Both the position numbers and the translations under genes were made by a program. A stretch of 12,789 bases of DNA, from contig JAZPXM010000065.1 in NCBI GenBank assembly GCA_045543675.1, forward strand, positions 1-12,789, in the 5' to 3' direction. This stretch comes from URNF01 sp045543675 (GTDB lineage Bacteria; Bacillota; Clostridia; Oscillospirales; Acutalibacteraceae). Below are positions 1 through 3,521 of this stretch, in pieces (within the stretch, counting starts at the first letter, position 1; every line of letters starts with the position of its first letter). The notes under the pieces were generated by a model. That model was not told the origin of the DNA, ran no database searches, and saw only the letters and a program-made list of their open reading frames with translations.

Positions 1-111
1 CCCTTGGCCCTGTCGTCGAAATTAAAAAAAGAGCCGCCGCCGGTCGGGGCAACGCTCGAACGCGGGGACGGCTTGCAGGCTGTTTAGTATTGATAAACTT
101 GAAGTTTAGTG
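1..111. repeat. Left inverted terminal repeat
   Basis: Positions 1-100 are identical to the reverse complement of 12685-12784. After three mismatches (101-103) another 8 bases (104-111) match 12674-12681. This is the hallmark of a linear, protein-primed genome in which a terminal protein is linked to each 5' end and both ends serve as replication origins. The end starts with CCC; a short repeat at the tip fits the sliding-back initiation known for phi29-type polymerases. The heptamer GTTTAGT occurs at 82-88 and 104-110, 22 bp apart, in both repeat copies. Confidence 0.95.
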
Positions 112-118
112 ATACAAT
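90..118 (+). promoter_or_regulatory. Sigma-A-like promoter for the endolysin gene, straddling the ITR edge
   Basis: TTGATA (90-95) and TACAAT (113-118) are separated by exactly 17 bp, a good match to the primary-sigma consensus. The -35 lies inside the identical part of the ITR and the -10 lies outside it. The right-hand copy, read on the minus strand, therefore keeps the -35 but has GGCTAA at the -10 place and should be inactive. Transcription would start near 122-125, at the Shine-Dalgarno run of the endolysin gene, giving an extremely short leader. Confidence 0.75.
94..108. promoter_or_regulatory. Palindromic candidate operator in the promoter spacer
   Basis: TAAACTTGAAGTTTA is a 15-bp palindrome around a central G. 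It overlaps the last two -35 bases and fills most of the spacer up to the -10, so a bound protein would block or bend this promoter. A related dyad, TAAAC-N5-GTTTA, is at the matching place inside the right end (12677-12691), with a different centre. The binding protein is unknown; the small early proteins are candidates. Confidence 0.4.
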
Positions 119-136
119 ACAAGGGGGTGATCATAT

Positions 137-976
137 ATGATCGTTTACATATCAAAGGAATTTGTGAAATGGGCGAAAGTGGCGGCCGCGGCCGTCGAAC
201 AATGCTATTGTAATAGCGATTTTGGAAGTGATTTAACAGACGTGGCGATTTTGGAACAATACACAACTGAAACAGCGTGGGACAGGACGCACGCGGTCGA
301 GACGAAAGCAAAGGCGGCGGCGGCGAAAAAAGCCGGTGTGCCGTTGTGGGGATGGGATTGCGTCAATCTTGTAAAGGGTATTTTATGGGGTTGGAAATGT
401 GAAAAGGGAAAGCCGCGCGGCGGTGCTGTCTATAAGTCTAACAGCGTGCCGGACGCAACAATTGAAGATTTATATAACAATTATTGCACTGATCAAAGCA
501 CCGATTTTTCAAATATAGAAATTGGTGAATTTGTCGTTTATTCAAAAACATATGGCCATTGCGGAATATACATTGGCGGCGGCTATATGATCGAAGCAAC
601 GACGAAGTGGGACAGTAAAGTACAAATTACGCGCATATTGAACGTGCCGAAATGTTCGGGCGAATATCCCGAAGCGGACAGCAAGACGCGCACGTGGTGG
701 GCGCACGGCAAATTGCCGTGGGTGAATTATGCAGAGGTTCCCGACGTAGTGCCGGCCGACACGATTAAATGCCCGTGTTGTGGTTGTGCGCTTAATGTTA
801 CATTGACACCGGCGAACGTGCGCACGTACGTAGTAAAGAGTGGCAACACGTTATGGGGAATTGCCCGTGATGAATTAGGCAATGGCAACAGGTGGCCGGA
901 AATTGCGCGGCTGAATGGCATTGTTGACGGGCAGGGCATAAGCACGGGGCAAAAGTTATATATACCGAACAAATAA
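137..976 (+). CDS. Endolysin: NlpC/P60-type peptidase with C-terminal LysM
   Basis: A 279-residue cell wall hydrolase, expected to cut peptide bonds in host peptidoglycan at the end of infection. The catalytic part resembles NlpC/P60 amidase/endopeptidase domains: C75 in the segment DCVNLVKG is the likely nucleophile and H141 in GHCGIYIGGG the likely histidine, with E153 a possible third residue. A short linker holds KCPCCGC (211-217), four cysteines close together. Residues about 229-277 form one LysM module (YVVKSGNTLWGIA to LYIPNK) that would bind glycan. No signal peptide is seen, so export should depend on the holin encoded at the far right end. The start is supported by AAGGGGGTGA at 121-130, seven bases upstream. 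It is the first gene of the genome and has its own promoter reaching into the ITR. The fold assignment is from motifs only, and a CHAP-like variant is possible. Confidence 0.85.
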   Translation: MIVYISKEFVKWAKVAAAAVEQCYCNSDFGSDLTDVAILEQYTTETAWDRTHAVETKAKAAAAKKAGVPLWGWDCVNLVKGILWGWKCEKGKPRGGAVYKSNSVPDATIEDLYNNYCTDQSTDFSNIEIGEFVVYSKTYGHCGIYIGGGYMIEATTKWDSKVQITRILNVPKCSGEYPEADSKTRTWWAHGKLPWVNYAEVPDVVPADTIKCPCCGCALNVTLTPANVRTYVVKSGNTLWGIARDELGNGNRWPEIARLNGIVDGQGISTGQKLYIPNK

Positions 977-977
977 C

Positions 978-1006
978 TATACAACGCACGTGTATTATGT
1001 TATAAT
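978..1006 (+). promoter_or_regulatory. Extended -10 promoter upstream of the candidate small RNA
   Basis: TATAAT (1001-1006) is a perfect -10 preceded by TG at 998-999 (TGTTATAAT, the extended -10 form). TATACA at 978-983 is a 4-of-6 -35 at 17-bp spacing. It lies directly after the endolysin stop codon. Predicted transcription starts near G1013 and meets a strong terminator at 1070-1108, so it would make a short RNA and not an mRNA. Confidence 0.65.
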
Positions 1007-1012
1007 TTAATT

Positions 1013-1104
1013 GCCGCAAGGTATTATGTGCTTTTCTTGGCATTGTAAATTCTCCTTAAAACCGGCACGACGTCACAATAGAAAATATTGTGGCGTTTTG
1101 CTTT
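1013..1104 (+). ncRNA. Candidate structured small RNA (possible packaging-RNA analogue)
   Basis: Between an extended -10 promoter and an intrinsic terminator lie about 90 bases with no convincing reading frame. Predicted pairings: GCCG 1013-1016 with CGGC 1063-1066; AAGG 1018-1021 with CCTT 1054-1057; GTGC 1028-1031 with GCAT 1040-1043, loop 1032-1039; and the terminator stem 1071-1080 with 1086-1095, loop 1081-1085. The predicted 5' end coincides with the first base of the closing helix. Loop bases UUUUC (1032-1036) are perfectly complementary to loop GAAAA (1081-1085). phi29 packaging RNA also has two complementary loops, and this phage has a gp16-type packaging ATPase. The similarity is in architecture, not sequence. 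It could instead be only the endolysin 3' UTR or a regulatory RNA. Confidence 0.45.
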
Positions 1105-1108
1105 TTTT
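1070..1108 (+). terminator. Strong intrinsic terminator
   Basis: CGTCACAATA (1071-1080) pairs with TATTGTGGCG (1086-1095) over 10 bp with one G-U pair, and A1070/T1096 extends the stem. The loop is GAAAA. The stem is followed by TTTTGCTTTTTTT. It ends transcripts from the endolysin promoter and from the promoter at 978-1006, and insulates the early operon. Confidence 0.88.
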
Positions 1109-1134
1109 CAGTGTAAAATAGCAAAAATTAATTA

Positions 1135-1163
1135 TAGACAAACATTTGATATTTTGATACAAT
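1135..1163 (+). promoter_or_regulatory. Early operon promoter
   Basis: TAGACA (1135-1140; one mismatch to TTGACA), a 17-bp spacer and TACAAT (1158-1163), preceded by TGA. It lies just after the terminator and about 50 bp before the first early gene. The -10 region TGATACAAT is identical to that of the endolysin promoter. Replication genes follow without another clear promoter, so this is the likely main early promoter. Confidence 0.8.
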
Positions 1164-1175
1164 TGACAGTGTCAA
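1163..1175. promoter_or_regulatory. Palindrome at the early transcription start (candidate operator)
   Basis: TTGACAGTGTCAA is a perfect 13-bp palindrome around a central G. It starts at the last base of the -10 box and covers the expected start point near 1170. This is a typical repressor position. The sequence differs from the palindrome in the endolysin promoter, so another regulator is implied. No binding protein can be named. Confidence 0.45.
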
Positions 1176-1213
1176 GGGCGCGGAAAGTGCCGGCGACGAA
1201 AGGAAAAAGAACA

Positions 1214-1462
1214 ATGTTTAAATACAGACGTAACAAAGAAAAGTATGAAACGATCGGCAAGGCCTATTTCAATGACACGTGTATAGCAATTTACGGAACA
1301 TTTAATGAAATGTTAGATAATGAAATAATCTATGGTGAACGTCGTGACGGGTGGACAGTGATATTTGCAGATATAAAAAACTGTAAAGATTTATTATTGC
1401 CAGTGTTAGCAGATCGGGACGCGTGCAAAGCATATATTGAAATTTTTTATTATAATGTATGA
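1214..1462 (+). CDS. Small early protein, unknown function
   Basis: First gene of the early operon, 82 residues, not recognised. The start at 1214 follows AAAGGAAAAAG at a good distance. The frame is open back to 1088, but that upstream start would lie within the terminator hairpin, before the promoter, so it is not used. The N-terminus is basic (MFKYRRNKEK) and the C-terminus is hydrophobic and aromatic (YIEIFYYNV). Its place as the first early product suggests a host takeover or regulatory protein; this is inference from position only. Its stop overlaps the next start as ATGA, which favours coupled translation. Confidence 0.75.
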   Translation: MFKYRRNKEKYETIGKAYFNDTCIAIYGTFNEMLDNEIIYGERRDGWTVIFADIKNCKDLLLPVLADRDACKAYIEIFYYNV

Positions 1463-1824
1463 AAAATAAAGGATATAAAAATCTAAACGATTTCCGAAAT
1501 GCCGACGGGCCGTACACTTTCGTAATTGGCCCGCGGGCCGCTGGGCGTATAAGATATTTTATTGAACAGCAAATGAAAGGAGAACAAACAGTGACAAACG
1601 ATTTTTACAAAGGAATGGAACACATTGTTAAAAGCGCAAGAGATTATGCCGAAGTTGTTAAAAAGAACTACGAAAAAGATATTGACAGGGTAGGACCTGT
1701 TGAAATTTGTTCATACTGCGCCGGCGGCGCGGCCGCAATGTGTAAAATGATCGAATATTTGAATGGGTTTGACAGTTTTTTAAAGGAGTACGACAATGAC
1801 AACAAAGGAACTGAAAGAAATTGA
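1459..1824 (+). CDS. Early protein, unknown function, with a strong internal start
   Basis: A 121-residue frame whose ATG overlaps the previous stop (ATGA); no Shine-Dalgarno precedes it, so it would depend on coupling. An in-frame GTG at 1591 is preceded by AAAGGAG (1576-1582) with the same spacing as other early genes, giving a 77-residue product. Both forms may be made, or only the shorter one. The shorter product begins with a charged helix-like stretch (KGMEHIVKSARDYAEVVKKNY) that leads into a Cys/Gly/Ala-rich segment, SYCAGGAAAMCKMIEYLNGF. That segment loosely resembles a stretch of the next gene product (AEWWGALDIVNYIRDRF), which hints at an old duplication. No family is recognised. 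Confidence 0.6.
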   Translation: MKNKGYKNLNDFRNADGPYTFVIGPRAAGRIRYFIEQQMKGEQTVTNDFYKGMEHIVKSARDYAEVVKKNYEKDIDRVGPVEICSYCAGGAAAMCKMIEYLNGFDSFLKEYDNDNKGTERN

Positions 1825-2008
1825 AGAAGTATGCGAACGCAAGTACAAAGCGTTGATCAACGTTGAACGTATTACCGGAATGGGAAGTATGCAAAGCGTT
1901 GTTGCCCGGGCCGAATGGTGGGGCGCGCTCGATATTGTAAATTATATACGCGATCGGTTTTTTGATGATCAGAACGTGGCAAAGTCGCGTGAAGATAAAA
2001 AGCACTAA
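1796..2008 (+). CDS. Small early protein, unknown function
   Basis: 70 residues, starting inside the end of the previous gene (29-base overlap). The start is well supported by AAAGGAG about 9 bases upstream. The N-terminal third is charged and probably helical (TTKELKEIEEVCERKYKAL), the middle holds WWGALDIVNYIRDRFF and the tail is basic. It has no membrane segment and no recognised motif. It loosely resembles the C-terminal half of the preceding protein. Confidence 0.75.
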   Translation: MTTKELKEIEEVCERKYKALINVERITGMGSMQSVVARAEWWGALDIVNYIRDRFFDDQNVAKSREDKKH

Positions 2009-2028
2009 AAGAAAAGGAGAAAAAGATT

Positions 2029-2319
2029 ATGAAAATCAAGTGCGAATTGGTAAAGGTTGAGCAAAAAGAAACATTGGACGGCAAAAAGAAGTTTTACGTC
2101 TACAAGACAGTAAACAGCAAGGGCAAACTTGTTGACGTACGCTTTACGCAGGCCGTGAAAGACATTCCGACGACACGCGGCACAATTTACGGCGATGGCA
2201 ATCTCGACAAAGAACGTCAATATCCTTGCGTGTGGATAAAGGCAATTGACAAATTTGAGCCGTGGGCGGCTGAAGAGGTTGAAAACGAAAATCCCGTTGA
2301 CGTTAGCGAACTGTTTTAA
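2029..2319 (+). CDS. Probable single-stranded DNA-binding protein
   Basis: 96 residues with a strong ribosome site (AAAAGGAGAAAAAG). The body alternates short charged, strand-like stretches (MKIKCELVKVEQKE, KKFYVYKTVNSKGKLVDVRF), as expected of an OB-like barrel. It ends in an acidic tail closing with VDVSELF, similar in character to the C-terminal tips of bacterial and phage SSBs that recruit partners. Protein-primed replication leaves long displaced strands, and phi29 makes abundant gp5 SSB early from the same operon as terminal protein and polymerase, so position fits. No clear sequence similarity to phi29 gp5 is visible. A dsDNA-binding or regulatory protein is the alternative. Confidence 0.55.
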   Translation: MKIKCELVKVEQKETLDGKKKFYVYKTVNSKGKLVDVRFTQAVKDIPTTRGTIYGDGNLDKERQYPCVWIKAIDKFEPWAAEEVENENPVDVSELF

Positions 2320-2320
2320 C

Positions 2321-2335
2321 TGTTTCACGTGAACA
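2321..2335. promoter_or_regulatory. Degenerate parS-like site
   Basis: TGTTTCACGTGAACA, two bases after the SSB-like stop codon, equals the bacterial parS 16-mer with one A missing from the right arm. The perfect 16-mer occurs at 4471-4486. The central ten bases, TTCACGTGAA, are intact. Binding by ParB (Spo0J) would probably be weaker than at the perfect site. Confidence 0.5.
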
Positions 2336-2340
2336 ATAGG

Positions 2341-2389
2341 GCGTACTAAAGGGTGGGGGCAACGGGTACGTTTTGTCGTGTGGGGTTGC
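2341..2389 (+). other. Possible RNA pseudoknot before the ribosome site at 2397
   Basis: In the 91-base gap after the SSB-like gene, GCGTAC (2341-2346) can pair with GTACGT (2366-2371, one G-U), and GCAAC (2359-2363) with GTTGC (2385-2389). The strands interleave in the order of an H-type pseudoknot, ending eight bases before AAGGAG. Four Ts follow the first stem, so a weak terminator is an alternative. The stems are short and chance pairing is possible. Confidence 0.25.
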
Positions 2390-2410
2390 GAATTGAAAGG
2401 AGAATATACA

Positions 2411-2671
2411 ATGAAAAAATTAAAAGTTACAATAACGTTAGACATGAATTGTTCTGATGATCGTAGTTTTTTTTCGTTAAAAGAAATGTCACAAAACGTA
2501 ATGACTGATATTGCAGGCAACACAGCGGTAGTTCCGTGGAATCAAGGCTATAAAGGCAAAATCAGTGTACGCGTTGAAGATGGAAAAGACCATTTCACAA
2601 GTTGGTGTATGTTGGAAGAAATAAAAGAATTTGCCGAAAAAATGGGATTTAGGAGAATAAGCAATGGTTGA
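2411..2671 (+). CDS. Small early protein, unknown function
   Basis: 86 residues. The frame is open from an ATG at 2378, but the start at 2411 is chosen because GAAAGGAGAATATACA sits directly before it. It begins with a strand-like basic stretch (MKKLKVTITLDMN), has a middle with VPWNQGYKGKISVRVEDG and ends in a helix-like EEIKEFAEKMGF. No recognised domain or membrane segment. Its end overlaps the next start by 8 bases. Confidence 0.72.
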   Translation: MKKLKVTITLDMNCSDDRSFFSLKEMSQNVMTDIAGNTAVVPWNQGYKGKISVRVEDGKDHFTSWCMLEEIKEFAEKMGFRRISNG

Positions 2672-2852
2672 AGTGACTATTAAATATCACGTTGCAGATA
2701 AAGCGGGGCGGACTTTCCGCCCCATTGGTGATATAGTGAAAGACGTTGAACGTGAACTTTATGAAAGTCCGCTGTTTTCCGAAGCGCAATATTATCAAAT
2801 TTTAGTTAAAAATGAGACAGAACAAACACAGATTGAATATAAAGGAGAATAA
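2664..2852 (+). CDS. Small early protein, unknown function
   Basis: 62 residues. The start overlaps the previous gene by 8 bases and is preceded by TAGGAGAATAAGCA. The protein is acidic and starts with a strand-like stretch (MVEVTIKYHVADKAGRTFRP) followed by a helix-like DIVKDVERELYES. Together with the previous gene it forms a tightly packed pair between the SSB-like gene and the terminal protein. No function is recognised. Confidence 0.7.
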   Translation: MVEVTIKYHVADKAGRTFRPIGDIVKDVERELYESPLFSEAQYYQILVKNETEQTQIEYKGE

Positions 2853-2855
2853 ACA

Positions 2856-2897
2856 ATGTATTATTTACAATTGACACCAAATGGGGGGCAGGTGTAA
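2856..2897 (+). CDS. 13-codon micro-ORF before the terminal protein gene
   Basis: ATG at 2856 has one of the best ribosome sites of the operon (AAAGGAGAATAAACA) yet encodes only MYYLQLTPNGGQV. Its stop (2895-2897) is three bases before the terminal protein ATG. It may serve as a translation leader that delivers ribosomes to the terminal protein gene, whose own site (AGGTG) is weaker. It could also be the remnant of a longer gene. Confidence 0.45.
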   Translation: MYYLQLTPNGGQV

Positions 2898-2900
2898 TAA

Positions 2901-3521
2901 ATGACACGCGGACAGATACAGCAATACAGGGTGACGGGCAAAAGTGGTCAGCAGTTAATTGACGAAGCGCGGAAGATACAAAAATGGATAAATGGCCGTA
3001 TTGACGCAGTGACCACTGAGGGCATACCGAAGAACGCGACAATTGGCCGGTTGCAGAAAAAGCGGCCGTCAACTATTAAAAACGTCAAGCAGGCGTACCG
3101 CGTCATTGCCCGCGGCAAGAAACTTGCACATAACACACTTACAGACATACGCAAGTGGCGTAAACTCGTGCGGGAAGCAGAAGCGGAATACGGCAAAGGC
3201 CGCAGGTTCAAAATTGTTGCAGATCCGAAAAATCCGCGCAAGCCGAAATTAATACCATACGGAGCAGACGCCAAAGGTACAAAAAAGTTTGACGATGCCC
3301 GCGATTTAATCGGCGAATTTTGGGAATGGTGGGACGCAATCGGCCAGATGTTTTTCGATAGCGAACAGGCATTGGCAATACTTGTTGATGCTCTTGAATA
3401 CAACAAAGACCCGATTGACGCCGGCGAAGCGCACATAAAATATGATTTGGGACAATGGAACGAATACATTGAATTATATGAGATAGTTTATAATACCGAT
3501 AGGGCAAGTGATTATCTATGA
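2901..3521 (+). CDS. Probable terminal protein (replication primer)
   Basis: 206 residues, directly upstream of and overlapping the protein-primed polymerase gene, the place of gene 3 in phi29. Terminal protein supplies a side-chain hydroxyl on which the polymerase builds the first nucleotide, and it remains linked to each 5' end. The N-terminal two thirds are strongly basic and helical (KSGQQLIDEARKIQKW, RGKKLAHNTLTDIRKWRKLVREAE), consistent with DNA binding. The last 80 residues are acidic and aromatic (EFWEWWDAIGQMFF to SDYL), where a priming and polymerase-binding domain would lie. The length is below the 266 residues of phi29 gp3. The priming residue cannot be named; Ser, Thr and Tyr near the C-terminus are candidates. 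The call rests on position and composition, as terminal proteins diverge quickly. Confidence 0.7.
   Translation: MTRGQIQQYRVTGKSGQQLIDEARKIQKWINGRIDAVTTEGIPKNATIGRLQKKRPSTIKNVKQAYRVIARGKKLAHNTLTDIRKWRKLVREAEAEYGKGRRFKIVADPKNPRKPKLIPYGADAKGTKKFDDARDLIGEFWEWWDAIGQMFFDSEQALAILVDALEYNKDPIDAGEAHIKYDLGQWNEYIELYEIVYNTDRASDYL

Noticed and set aside
1026..1121. Small open frame in the candidate RNA (ATG at 1026, 31 codons)
   Set aside because: It has no ribosome site, runs through the terminator hairpin, and gives a Cys/Phe/Lys-rich product unlike the phage's other proteins.
1088..1213. Upstream extension of the first early gene (ATG at 1088)
   Set aside because: It starts inside the terminator stem and before the early promoter and has no ribosome site. 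ATG 1214 has a good one.
2378..2410. Upstream ATG at 2378 for the gene placed at 2411
   Set aside because: It has no ribosome site and would place GAAAGGAG inside the coding part. The start at 2411 follows that site at normal spacing.
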